64,000 nt of DNA from Benincasa hispida. Lineage: Eukaryota > Streptophyta > Magnoliopsida > Cucurbitales > Cucurbitaceae. A program made the position numbers and the translations under genes. Location of the stretch: positions 92,721,307 through 92,785,306 of the forward strand of contig NC_052349.1 of NCBI RefSeq assembly GCF_009727055.1. The letters are read 5' to 3'. Below are positions 1 through 10,846 of this stretch, piece by piece (within the stretch, counting starts at the first letter, position 1; each line of letters begins with the position of its first letter). Below the pieces are notes generated by a model. The model had not been told where the DNA came from. It saw only the letters and a list, made by a program, of their open reading frames with translations, and ran no database searches.

Positions 1-90
1 AATTATACTTAAAGTCCAAAATTCTAAAAATTCCCTTAATTAATAAAAATTACTGAAATTACATTAATAATAAAAATTCAAGGTGTTACA
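1..90 (-). repeat. 3' LTR of G2 (partial)
   Basis: These 90 bases match the end of the right LTR (about 17753-17841), including the shared ending GGTGTTACA. The purine-rich tract expected beside a 3' LTR follows at 91-105, read on the minus strand as AGGAGGGAATAA. The rest of this LTR is outside the window. Confidence 0.85.
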
Positions 91-132
91 TTATTCCCTC
101 CTTAAAGAACTTTTGTCCTCGAAAGTTCATTC

Positions 133-357
133 CTAAAAAAGCTTCGGGTACTGGGCCCCTATCTCATCCTCTCGCTCCCAAGTAGCCTCCTTGAATTGGT
201 GATTCTGCCACAGGACTTTCACAAATGCAATCTCCCTATGGCACAATGTCTTTACCTCTTTGCCGAGAATCTCTATAGGTCTCTCCTCGAAGCTCAAGTT
301 TCCATTCAACTACAAGGGCTCAAAGTCAACTACATGGGACGGATCTGTCACATACTT
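133..357 (-). pseudogene. G2 pol, C-terminal chromodomain-like tail
   Basis: The minus strand reads as the end of a gypsy polyprotein, with VKVLWQNHQFKEATWE followed by ERED and a PKLF ending, then a TAG stop at 133-135. This is the W-x-n-E-A-T-W-E pattern of chromovirus chromodomain tails. It continues the integrase frame that stops at 10847, on the other side of G1. The insertion lies just after the residues MLRKYV. I infer that the two pieces were one reading frame before G1 arrived. Confidence 0.85.
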
Positions 358-680
358 TGTGAACCCCGAATCCTAATTTCTCTACTTGAGTATGTTTCAT
401 ACTAAGACTAGTGTGATGAGTAGGTTGATGTGGAAATTAATGTGGAATGGTAGAGGAAAAAGTGGAGATTTGAAGAAAAGAGAAAATTTGGAAGTTTAAC
501 TTTTGGGAAAAATTTGGAAATTTGGCTAAGTATATAAATTAGTGTGATGGTGTGTTGGAAGGGTGGTGTTAATGCATTGGAAAAGTTGTTGGTGAAGGCA
601 TGCGACTGAAGAAGGAAAAAGGAGATGATGCGTTAAAAGGCACACGGGTAGGCGAAGCATGCATGGAAGACAGCCCATGC

Positions 681-801
681 CATGCGTCAAGCAGCCTCGA
701 CCAGAGCCTATGCCATGCATCAAGCAGCCTCGGCCAGACGCCTGCCCATGCATTGAGCAGCCTCGGCTGGACGCCTTGTCAATGTGTCAAGCGGACAGGC
801 C
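681..801 (+). repeat. 33-bp GC-rich tandem repeat in the G1 5' LTR
   Basis: Four units start at 681, 714, 747 and 780, each beginning CATGC(A/G)T(C/T)(A/G)AGC, with AGCCTCGGCCAGACGCC in the middle. The spacing of 33 bp keeps one reading frame open, which explains the spurious overlapping ORFs here. In the 3' LTR the equivalent units start at 8424, 8457 and 8490. No coding function is supported. Confidence 0.8.
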
Positions 802-2360
802 CATGCATTGAGCGCACTGCCAGATGGCCACCACATACGTGGAGCGCTCGTCGAGCAGCCATGCCGTGCGTCAAGGTGCCTGGCCATGCGGTCGAGCAAG
901 CGAGCGATGGCCAGCATACACCGTACGCCCATGCGCTAAAGCACCCGGCCAAGCATTAAGGCACCACGCGCAGCCCATGCGGCCAAGCACGCCTAATGCG
1001 TCGAGCGGCTAGCGCGACCATGCGTCAAAGCGCCAGCCTATGTAGCGCACCTATGCGTTGGTGGCCAGCACCATGCGCCCATGTCAAGCAAGTCGTGCGA
1101 TGCTACCTAGTGAGCCATGCATTGAGGATGGACGGTCACCTATGCGTTGGTGATGGTTAGCTCTTGCGATGGCTAAGTTGAATTGTGATGGTAGTGATTT
1201 GGCTTGTTATGCGTTGATGATAGACTATGTATTGAGTATGAATTATGTGTTGAACATCTAAAAGTTGGAATGTGTTGAAATCTAAAAGTTGGACGCATAT
1301 AAAGAATGAGATCAGTAGGAGAACATCATCAAAACCATGTGTCTTCTTGGGAAGAAAGCCTTAAGCATTAAAGAATTTGAGGTGGTGCATCTGATTGGAA
1401 GCTCATGCTTTGGCTACACAGGAGGAAGACACTTAGCTTGCGATGATCACAGCATTACGTTGATGAGGTGAGAAGGAGACACTTGGCCATACAGCCAAAT
1501 AGGTAGTGTCAACTTTAGAGAAGGTTTGGACACCTATAATAGAGCCAAAGACTTCATTTTTAGTTCACAATTCAGAAATACCATAAAAGAGTGGGAAAGT
1601 TGAGCAACCTTACGTTGGAGCCAAATCCATGCGTTAGTCATAGAGGACACATTGGACAGTGAAGTCTGAAGAGACGCATCAAATTGGGACGAGAAGTTCT
1701 CCCAATTTACTCGTGTGTTTGAGTGATTCTAAGCCACCTGAAATCGAGAGTCTATTTTTCAGGGTAGGGCTGCCGGAAGAAAAGCTCAAAGGATCAGGCT
1801 GGAAACTGAGAAGAAGACAGAAGGGTCAGGCTGTAGAATCAGTTTGGGCCAGCCTTGAAGATTCTGTGATTCCGGCCAAACCACGAAAATTTTTAGCTCA
1901 AAATTTAGGATAAGCTTCCTGAGAAATTTTAGAAGATGTTTGTAGAAGAAAGTATCTCAAAATAATATTTATAACTATGAGTAATCTAAGCTGAAAATTG
2001 AATCTGGATTCTAGGGGTGAAAAGGGAGCCCGAGTAGAAAAGGGAGCTACTAGAGTGAAAAGCTCCTAAGCAATCAAGATGAGTGACTAAAACATTTGCT
2101 TAAAATGTTTGATACAACGTGTTTATAGAAAGCAATGTTTTAAAGAATATTATTCTCATGCCAGCTAGTTTTACAAAGTGATTTCCAAGCAAACTGTGAA
2201 ATTATGTTTAAAAACGCATGCATGTGTGAGAAATTGTTGAAAAGCAATTAATAAATATACTCAGCATGCGTTAGTACCTTTAAAGCCATGTTTTTATATG
2301 TGTTATACTTTACATGCTTTAAAAAGAGAGTCATTTATGACTAGTTTTACTTAAAACGTG

Positions 2361-2500
2361 ATACCGAAGGACATTTGAGAAGGTATTCACCCAACTAGAT
2401 ACTGAAGGACATTTGAGAAGGTATCTATTGGTACTGAAGGACGTTTGAGAAGGTACCAACCAACCAGATACTAAAGGATGTTTGAGAAGGTATCTGAGTA
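2361..2500 (+). repeat. Tandem repeat of 32-38 bp in the G1 5' LTR
   Basis: Four units begin ATAC or GTAC at 2361, 2399, 2431 and 2468, each carrying GAAGGACATTTGAGAAGGTA or a close variant. The 3' LTR keeps only about two and a half units (10033-10112) because a deletion removed the rest. Unit number therefore differs between the two LTRs of one element. Confidence 0.8.
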
Positions 2501-3209
2501 GAAGTACCTAAGGTATGATGATACTTAGTATGGCCGTGCACGTTGGAGTTAAGGTCAGAGATTGAGCAAAGGGGTTTCTCTCTTGATAGCAGTTGGTGTT
2601 GGGATTGTTTATCCACAGTAAAGTTTATTCTCGACTGAGAAAACAGTTTTACTGTTTTATGATTAAAATAGCTTTATATGTTTTCATGCTTGGAAATATT
2701 TATACTGCAGTACAAGTACTGTAGAAGCTTATATTTCAGTTGAACTCTTTATTGAGATTTTTGCATGAGAATCAATTATCTTTCTTAAGTCACTCACTAG
2801 GCGTAAGCTCACCTTGTTTTCAAATGTTTTCTTCCCCCCCCACAGGTAGCGGTCAAATCCTCTGAAGATAGCTCTATATCTGCTCTGCCACTGAAGGATA
2901 AAGAGTTGTAACCCATTTGTTTCAGTGGTTATTGTTAGTATTGTAACAACATTACTGTTGGTCATATAGGGACTAGGGTTTTTGGGTTTGGGACTTATGA
3001 ATCTAATGTCGTAATGACTCTAAATATGTTTATATTCCTAAATTAATAAATTGTTGGCCTAAAGACATTCCGCTATATAATAAATGATATTTTAGTATCA
3101 GAGTTATTCCGCAAGAGTTATTAGGTAGTAAGTGTCAGCCAAAGGGTTTATAACTACTACAGTCACGCTCTTCCTAGGCTAAGAGATGGTCTGGGCGGGG
3201 TGTGACAGC

Positions 3210-3221
3210 TTGTATCAGAGC
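3210..3221 (+). other. G1 primer-binding site (initiator-tRNA-Met type)
   Basis: TTGTATCAGAGC begins two bases after the 5' LTR. The usual plant gypsy site complementary to the initiator methionine tRNA is TGGTATCAGAGC, so this copy has one central mismatch. Confidence 0.8.
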
Positions 3222-3359
3222 AAAGGTATACGTAAACTTGGGAAAGGTTTGAGCTAGCTTAGTATTAAAGCATAGGATTTTGGGTGAAAGAGGAGTTCAT
3301 GCATTAGATTAAGTCCCATAGATAAGTCCCTAACATGTGTACTTAATAATTAGGCAAAG

Positions 3360-4606
3360 ATGCTGAGGAGAAGTGGCAAGCGGAGCAAGCAAACTAAGGA
3401 GAGGAATGTTGACCCTACCAACGGAGGTCCTGAAGTTAGATGGGACCCAGATCCGAAGAGGAAAAGAGTTAAAGACTCAGTAGAGTAAGAAGCAACTTCT
3501 GTAAACGAGTCGAGTACACCAAGGGTAGATGTAGAACCCCAGATGGAGGATCGAATATTCGATAGAATCACTAAAAGATTGGCGGCAAGTGTAGGATCGA
3601 TTCAAAACGATCCAGAAAAGAAATTCGGCATCGAGAGGCTGAAAGCTTTAGAAGCCATGACATTTGATGGAGCCATAGATCCAGTAGATGCTGAGATCTG
3701 GTTGGATTTGATTGAGAAATGTTTTAAGGTTATGAGGTGATCTAAGGACCGTAAGATTGAGTTAGCGACATTCTTGCTGCAAAAAGGGGCTGAGAAGTGG
3801 CGGAAAGTGATAGAGGCTAGAAGAAGTAGTTCAGAAACTATGACTTGGTCTGAGTTCAAACAAGTATTTAAGGATAAATACTACCCTAGTTTTTTTAAAG
3901 AAGCAAAGAGGGAGGAATTCCTTAGGCTAACTCAGGGAGTAATGACGGTTGCTGAGTATGAACAAAGATTTACTGAGTTATCTCAGTATGCCCTTCCGAT
4001 CATCGCGGAAGAGAATGAGAGGTGTAGGAGATTTGAGAATGGCCTAAGAAGAAAGATACATACACCGTTACCTCTACTTCCAATTGGGTGAATTTCACTC
4101 AGTTAGTTGAGACCGCTATCCTAGTAGAACAGAATGTTGCGAGGGAAGATGTACTCCAGCCAGGTGAAGGACAATTTAGAATACCTAGAGAAACGAGAAG
4201 TAAAAGATTTAGACCCCTGCTCTCTGGACAGTCAGGTATAGGGAGTTTTGGAGGCACGAGCCAACAAAGCTCGGGGCGAAAAAAGTCAAGACTTGTAACT
4301 GGACAGAGTGGTATATCAATAGCAAGTCGTGCTAGCGAGTCAGTAGCTAGTACAGGGAGCAAACCACTTTGTGTAAACTGTGGTAGGCCTCATACAGAAG
4401 TATGTTATGGTAATAGGAATGTGTGTTTTCAGTGCAGACAAGCGGGGCATTTCAAGAGAGGTTGTCCTCAGCTAGGTCATGGAGCACAAAGTGAGCAAAG
4501 AGGAGTTACACAGCATGTAAACCAACCTAGAGCGACCGGAACTAGAGGAGAGGGATCTGGTATAGCTAAGCAGAAAGGGGTAGCTGGACGACCCCAACAG
4601 CAATAG
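3360..4606 (+). pseudogene. G1 gag (decayed)
   Basis: The frame opens at ATG 3360 with a basic N-terminus. It is cut by a stop near 3487 and a TGA at 3738-3740, then shifts by one base near 4070-4088. The retrotransposon gag core is recognisable, with stretches such as WLDLIEKCFKVM, FLLQKGAEKWRKV, FKDKYYPSFFKEAKREEF and VAEYEQRFTELSQYA. The last open piece (4088-4606) carries a zinc knuckle, CFQCRQAGHFKRGC, preceded by another Cys-rich stretch, CVNCGRPHTEVC. Gag would form the virus-like particle and bind the element RNA. A TAG at 4604-4606 separates it from protease in the same frame, so gag and pol were probably one polyprotein. Confidence 0.88.
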
Positions 4607-4642
4607 CAGCAGGGTAGAGTATACGCTATAACACACCAGGAA

Positions 4643-7600
4643 GTGGAAGAGGCTCCAGATGTCGTAACTGGTACGATAACTTTATGTAATCAATCCGCTT
4701 ATGCATTATTTGATCCTGGTGCTACGCACTCATTCATATCTAGCATGTGTGCATTACATATAGATAGAGTGCCTGAGCGTATGAATGAGGATTTGTTTAT
4801 CTCTACACCTGTAGGAGATACTCTAGTTGTACATGAGTATTACAGGAATTGTGAAGTAATTCTTGGAAATCAGAGTTTTTGGATTGACTTGATTCCATTA
4901 GAATTACTAGAGTTTGATGTTATCTTAGGTATGGATTTTCTAAGTAAACACTATGCCACTATGGATTATTTTAAAAGAGAAATGGTGTTTAGGAAACCAG
5001 GTGAAAAAGAAATAACCCTGGTGGGAAGTAAAAGAATACTTCCAGGAAGTTTAATATCAGCAGTGAAGGCTAGGAAGTTGTTGAGTAAAGGATGTGAAGG
5101 CTATTTAGCCTATGTAACAATTTCACAGGATAAGAAACTGAGACCTGAGAATGTACCTGTGGTACAAGAATTCTTAGATGTGTTCCCTGAAGAGTTACTA
5201 AGTTTACCACCTGACAGGGAAATAGAATTTACTCTTGAGTTGGTTCTGGGTACAACACCTATATCCCAGGCACCATATAGGATGGCACCAATAGAACTAA
5301 AGGAACTAAAAGTTCAGTTACAGGAACTTGTAAATAAAAGGTACATTAGACCCAGTGTGTCGCCTTGGGGAGCGCCAGTCTTATTTGTTAAGAAGAAAGA
5401 CAGTACTCTTAGATTATGCATAGACTATAGACAGTTGAATAAGGTGGCCATTAAGAATAAGTACCCATTACCTTGTATAGATGATCTCTTCAATCAGTTA
5501 AAGGGAGCCATGGTGTTCTCTAAGATAGATTTGAGATCGGGTTATCACCATTTGAAGGTGAAAGACACTGATGTTCCAAAGACTGCATTCAGAACTAGGT
5601 ATGGACATTATAAGTTCCTAGTAATGCCGTTTGGATTGACAAATGCTCCTGCAATATTTATGGACTTGATGAATAGGATATTTCATTCTTATCTGGATCA
5701 GTTTGTGATAGTATTCATAGACGACATACTAGTATATTCTAGTAGTGCAGAGAAACACAAAGAACATCTGAGGATGGTGTTACAGATTCTAAGGGAAAAT
5801 GACTTATATGCCAAATTTAGTAAGTGTGATTTTTGGTTAAATCAAGTCGTATTCCTTGGGCATATAGTTTCAGCTGATGGGGTTAGCATTGATTTCCAAA
5901 AGATATAAGCAATAGTTAATTGGGAACGACCCCTGAATGTAATCGAAGTACGTAGTTTTTTTTGGTTTAGCGGGTTATTAAAGGAGATTTGTTGAGGGCT
6001 TTTCTAAGATAGCTTTGTCGTTTACAAACCTGACCAGAAAAGAGGCGAAGTTTGAGTGGTCGCCAGAATGCGAGAATAGTTTTCAAGTATTGAAACAGAG
6101 GTTAGTGACAGCATCAGTATTAACTCTACCAACACCAGGTAAAGAGTTTGAGGTCTATTGTGATGCATCCCGACAAGGGTTAGAATGTGTGTCGATGCAG
6201 GAGGGGAAGGTAGTAGCTTATGCTTCTCGACAGTTAAAGAAGTATGAATGTAACTACCCTACACATGATTTAGAGTTAGCAGCAGTTGTGTTAGCTCTAA
6301 AGTTGTGGAGACATTACCTGTTTGGTGAGCAGTGTCATATATTCACGAATCATAAGAGTCTAAGGCATATCTTTGATCAGAAGGAACTGAACTTGAGACA
6401 AAAAAAGATGGCTTGAGTTGATCAAGGATTATGACTGTACCATTGACTATCACCAGGTAAAGCAAATGTGGTAGTTGATGCTTTAAGTCGAAAAACCAGA
6501 TCAGCTAGAGCTAGTATCAATTAAGTGAAGGGTACACTGATTCATGAGTTGTATAATGCTAGGGCAGCATTATCAATCGGTCAAAAAGGAAGGTTACTAG
6601 CTTCATTTCAAGTACGTCCTACGCTCGTAAAAAATATTCTACTTGAACAATTAAAGGATTCTGATCTTCAAAATTAGCTGAAGAAGTGGATAATGGATTG
6701 AGGACGGACTACCAATTAAGAGCTGACAAAGTGCTATTGAAAGAAGGTAGGATATGCGTACCTAAGGATTTATCACTTAAACAAGCTATTCCAGAGGAGG
6801 CACATAGTTCAGCCTATACTATACATCCGGGCAGTACGAAGATGTACAGAACATTAAAGAGATCGTACTGGTGGCCTGGTATGAAAAGAGAAATAGCGGA
6901 GTATGTTGACAGGTGTCTAATATGTCAACAAGTTAAACCGGACAGACAGAGACCAGCAGGATTACTTAATCCACTCCCCATACCAGAGTGGAAATGGGAG
7001 CATATTACGATGGATTTCCTGTTTGGATTACCTAAGACATTAGCGAGCTATGATGGTATATGGGTAATTGTGGATAGATTGACAAAAACAGCTAAGTTTT
7101 ACCTGTTAAAGTTACTTATACCCTAGACCAATTAGCCAAGTTGTATGTTGATCGAGTTATGAGTCAGTTTGGAGCTCCAGTTTCAATTGTATCATATCGA
7201 GACTCTAGATTTACATCGAAGTTTTGGCCTAGTTTGTAGAAAGCTATGGGAACCAAGTTATATTTTAGTACCGCTTTTCATCCACAGACGGATGGTCAGT
7301 CTGAGCGGACAATCCAAACATTAGAAGACATGCTGAGAACATGTATATTGCAATTTAAGGGAAGTTGGGATATGCATCTGTCGTTAATCGAGTTTACGTA
7401 TAACAATAGTTACCATTCGAGTATCGGGATGGCACCGTATAAGGCATTATACGGAAGACCATATAGGACTCCGATATGTTGGAATGAAGTCGGTGAGAGG
7501 AAATTACTAGGTCCAGAACTTGTGCAACAGACATCAGATAGCGTTAAGATTATAAAAGATAATCTTAAGACGGCTCGAGATAGGCAGAAGAGTTATGCCG

Positions 7601-8049
7601 ATAAACGGAGAAGAGAATTGGAATTTGAAGTTGGTGATAAAATATTTATGAAGTTATCTCCATGGAAAGGAATACTCAGGTTCGGTAGGAAAGGGAAATT
7701 AAGCCCAAGATATATTGAACCTTACGAGGTAATGGAAAGAGTTGGCCCAATGGCATATCGATTGGGTTTACCTTCAGAGTTATCTCGTATTCATGATGTG
7801 TTTCATGTGGCAATGTTTAGAAAGTATATGCCAGACCCTACCCCTGTGTTGCCTGAGCAACCGGTACAGTTAAAAGAGAATTTGTCTTATGAAAAGGAAC
7901 TAGTGGAGATTCTTGATAGGAAAGAACATGTCTTAAGGAATAAGACAATTCCATTGGTAAAGGTACTATGGCGAAACCATAGCACGGAAGAAGCAACATG
8001 GGAAGCCGAAGAGCAAATCAGAAACAAGTATCTGCAGTTTTTTAGTTGA
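4643..8049 (+). pseudogene. G1 pol: protease, reverse transcriptase, RNase H, integrase, chromodomain (decayed)
   Basis: The first piece (4643-5908) holds the aspartic protease motif as [13 protein letters not shown], with DPG in place of the common DSG, and then the reverse transcriptase with its FIDDILVYS catalytic box (about 5710-5745). A TAA at 5906-5908 and frameshifts follow. RNase H is at 6015-6416 ([17 protein letters not shown] in place of TDHKSL). Integrase starts in the 6686-7126 piece with an HHCC zinc site ending CLICQQVK, then EWKWEHITMDFLFGLPKT. It resumes at 7246 with AFHPQTDGQSERTIQTLEDM. The C-terminus has LVKVLWRNHSTEEATWE, a chromodomain-like tail that in this group targets chromatin. 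At least five breaks are visible, so no functional polyprotein is made. Confidence 0.9.
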
Positions 8050-9156
8050 CGGACTTGTAGCAAAATTTCGAGGACGAAATTTTTATAAGGGAGAGATCAA
8101 TGTGAACCCTGAATCCTAATTTCTCTACTTGAGTATGTTCCATACTAAGACTAGTGTGATGAGTAGGTTGATGTGGAAACTAGTGTGGAATGGTAGAGGA
8201 AAAAGTGGAGATTTGAAGAAAAGAGGAAATTTGGAAGTTTAACTTTTAGGAAAAATTTGGAAATTTGGCTAAGCATAGAAATTAGTGTGATGATGCGTTG
8301 AAAGGGTGGTGTTGATGCGTTGGAAGAGTTGTTGGTGAAGGCATGCGGCTGAAGAAGGAAAAAGGAGATGATGCATTGGAAGGCACACGGGTAGGCGAGG
8401 CATGCATGGAAGACAACCCATGCCATGCATCGAGCAGCCTCGGCCAGCCTCCATTCCATGCATCGAGCAGCCTCGGCCAGACGCCTACCCATGCATCGAG
8501 CAGCCCGACCATGCGGCCGAGCAAGCGAGTGATGCCCAGCATACGCCGCACGCCCATGCGTCGAAGCAGCACGTCTATACACCGAAGCACCCGACCAAGC
8601 ATTAAGGCGCCGCGCGCAGCCCATGTGGCCAAGCATGCCTAATGCGTCGAGCGGCCATCGCACCCATGTGTCGAGCGACCAGCCTATCCAGCACGCCTAT
8701 GCGTTGGTGGCCAGCACCATGCGCCCATGCCAAGCAAGCCGTGCGATGCTACCTAGTAAGCCATGCATCGAGGATGGACAGTCACCAACTAGTTGGTGAT
8801 GGTTAGCTTTTGCGATGGCTAAGTTGAATTGTGATGGTAGTGATTTGGCTTGCTATATGTTGATGATAGGCTATGTATTGAGTATGGATTATGTATTAAA
8901 CATCCAAAAGTTGGACGCATACAAAGAATGAGATCAGCAGGAGAACATCATCAAAACCATGTGTCTTCTTGGGAGGAAAGCCTTAAGCCTTAAGAATTTG
9001 AGGTGGTGGCATCTGATTGGAAGCTCATGCGTTGGCTACACAAGAGGAAGACACTTAGCTTGCGATGATCACAACATTGCACTGATGAGGTGAGAAGGAG
9101 ACATTTGGCCATGCAGCCAAGTAGGTGGTGTCAACTCTGGAGAAGGTTTAGACGCT

Positions 9157-9165
9157 TATAAATAG
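9157..9165 (+). promoter_or_regulatory. Likely LTR TATA box
   Basis: TATAAATAG lies roughly 1.06 kb into the 3' LTR, where an LTR promoter could sit. The same place in the 5' LTR reads CCTATAATAGAG, a weaker match. Placement is by motif only. Confidence 0.45.
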
Positions 9166-10389
9166 AACCAAAAGACTTCATTTTTAGTTCACAATTCAGA
9201 AATACCATAAAAAGAATGGGAAAGTTGAGCAAACCTTACATTGGAGCCAAATCCATGCGTTAGTCATAGAGGATGCATTGGACAGTGAAGTCTGAAGAGG
9301 ATGCATCAACTTGGGATGAGTAGTTCTCCCAATTTACTCGTGCGTTTGGAGTGATTCTAAAGCCACCTGAAAGCTTGGAGAGTCTAGTTTTTAGGGTAGG
9401 GCTTCTGGAAGAAAAGCTCGAAGGGATCTGGCTAGAACTAAGAAGAAGACAGAAGGGTTAGGCTATTAGATCAGTTTGGGCCAGTCTTGAAGATTCTGTG
9501 ATTCCGGCCAAACCACGAGAAGTTCTAAGCTCAAAATTTATGGTAAGCTTCCTGATACATTTTAGAATATGTTTATAGAAGGAAGTATCTCAAAATAAGA
9601 TTCAAAACTATGAGTAATCTAAGTTGTAAGTTGAATCTAGATTCTAGGGGTGAAAAGGGAGCCCGAGGTAGAAAAGGGAGCTACTAGAGTGAAAAGCTCC
9701 TAAGTAATCAAGGTGAGTGACTAAAACGTTTTGACTAAAACATTTGCTTAAAACGTTTTGACTAAAACATTTACTTAAGATGTTTGATTACAACGTGTTA
9801 TAGAAAACATGTTTTAAAGAAGTTTATTCTCGTGCCAGCTAGTTTACAAAGTGATTTCCAAGGAAACTGTGAAATTATGTTTTAAACGCATGCATGTGTG
9901 AGAAATTATTGAAAAGCGATTTATAAATATACTCAACATGCGGTAGTACCTTTAAAGCCATGTTTTTATATGTGTTATACTTTACATGCTTTAAAGAGAG
10001 AGTCATTTATGACTAGTTTTACTTAAAACGTGATACCGAAGGACATTTGAGAAGGTATTCGCCCAACTAGATACTGAAAGACATTTGAGAAGGTATCTAT
10101 TGGTACTGAAGGCCACGTGCATGTAGGTAGTTAGAGTCAGAGATTGAGCAAAGGGGTTCTCTCTTGACTAGCAGTTGGTGTTGGGATTGTTTTATCCACA
10201 GTAAAGGTTATTCTCGACTGAGAAACAGTTTTACTGTTTTATGATTAAAATAGCTTTATATGTTTCATGCTTGGAAAATATTTATACTGCAGTACAAGTA
10301 CTGTAGAAGCTTATATTTCAGTTAAACTCTTTATTGAGATTTTGCATGAGAATCAATTATCTTTCTTAAGTCACTCACTAGGCGTAAGC

Positions 10390-10427
10390 CTGTCTCTTAT
10401 ACACATCTAGATGTGTATAAGAGACAG
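10390..10427. other. Tn5/Nextera mate-pair junction adapter left in the assembly
   Basis: The 19 bases CTGTCTCTTATACACATCT (10390-10408) are followed at once by their exact reverse complement (10409-10427). This is the Tn5 mosaic-end pair that forms the circularisation junction in Nextera mate-pair libraries. It is absent from the matching position of the 5' LTR (about 2810). The genomic word TCACTAGGCGTAAGC occurs on both sides (about 10375-10389 and 10428-10442). It is not plant sequence. Confidence 0.96.
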
Positions 10428-10846
10428 CTCACTAGGCGTAAGCTCACCCCGTTTTCAAATGTTTTTATTTTTCCCCCCCACAGATAGTGGTCAAATCCTC
10501 TGAAGATAGCTATGCATCTGCCCTGCCACTAAAGGATAAAGAGTTTTGTAACCCATCTGTTTAGGTGGTTATTGTTAATATTGTACATGTTACTGTTGGT
10601 CATATAGGGACTAGGGTTTTTGGGTTTGAGACTTGTGAATCTAGTGTCGTAATGACTCTAAATATGTTATATTTCTAAATTAATAAATTGTTGGCCTAAA
10701 GATATTCTGCTGTATATAAATTATATTTTCGTATCAGAGTTATTCCGTAAGAGTTATTAGGCAGTAAGTGTCAGCCAAAGGGTTGATAACTGTTGCAGTC
10801 ACGCCCTTTCCTAGGCTAAGAGAATGGTCTGAGGCGGGGTGTGACA

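Larger units (their letters stand above)
358..3207 (+). repeat. 5' LTR of G1
   Basis: 2850 bp, TG to CA. It contains a GC-rich block full of ATGCG and CATGC words (about 650-1110) with a 33-bp tandem repeat, and a second tandem repeat near the 3' end (2361-2500). It matches 8101-10846 along its length. The TATA region here has decayed to CCTATAATAGAG (about 1532-1543), where the 3' LTR keeps TTATAAATAGA. Confidence 0.93.
358..10846 (+). mobile_element. Ty3/gypsy LTR retrotransposon G1, complete in structure, inserted in G2
   Basis: A 10,489-bp element bounded by two long LTRs (358-3207 and 8101-10846), both starting TGTGAACCC and ending GGTGTGACA. It is flanked by a perfect 5-bp target duplication, TACTT, at 353-357 and 10847-10851. 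Between the LTRs lie a primer-binding site, gag with a CCHC knuckle, protease, reverse transcriptase, RNase H, integrase, a chromodomain-like tail, and a purine-rich tract just before the 3' LTR (about 8086-8096). The LTRs differ by point changes and indels (2850 versus 2746 bp), so insertion is not very recent. Coding is broken, so it would need help to move. The protein set resembles G3. A chromovirus of Tekay/Del type is likely but not proven. Confidence 0.95.
8101..10846 (+). repeat. 3' LTR of G1
   Basis: 2746 bp, matching 358-3207. Relative to the 5' LTR it has lost part of the tandem repeat near 10110 and has gained a 38-bp artificial sequence at 10390-10427 with a short duplication of flanking sequence. 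It ends GGTGTGACA, followed directly by the target duplication TACTT. Confidence 0.93.

Noticed and set aside
1659..1913. 84-residue plus-strand frame
   Set aside because: Inside the G1 5' LTR. The matching frame in the 3' LTR is broken by indels.
8151..8663. 170-residue minus-strand open frame and its overlapping partners (also 526-1012)
   Set aside because: Arises from the GC-rich tandem repeats in the G1 LTRs. Several frames on both strands are open at once and the two LTR copies differ by indels.
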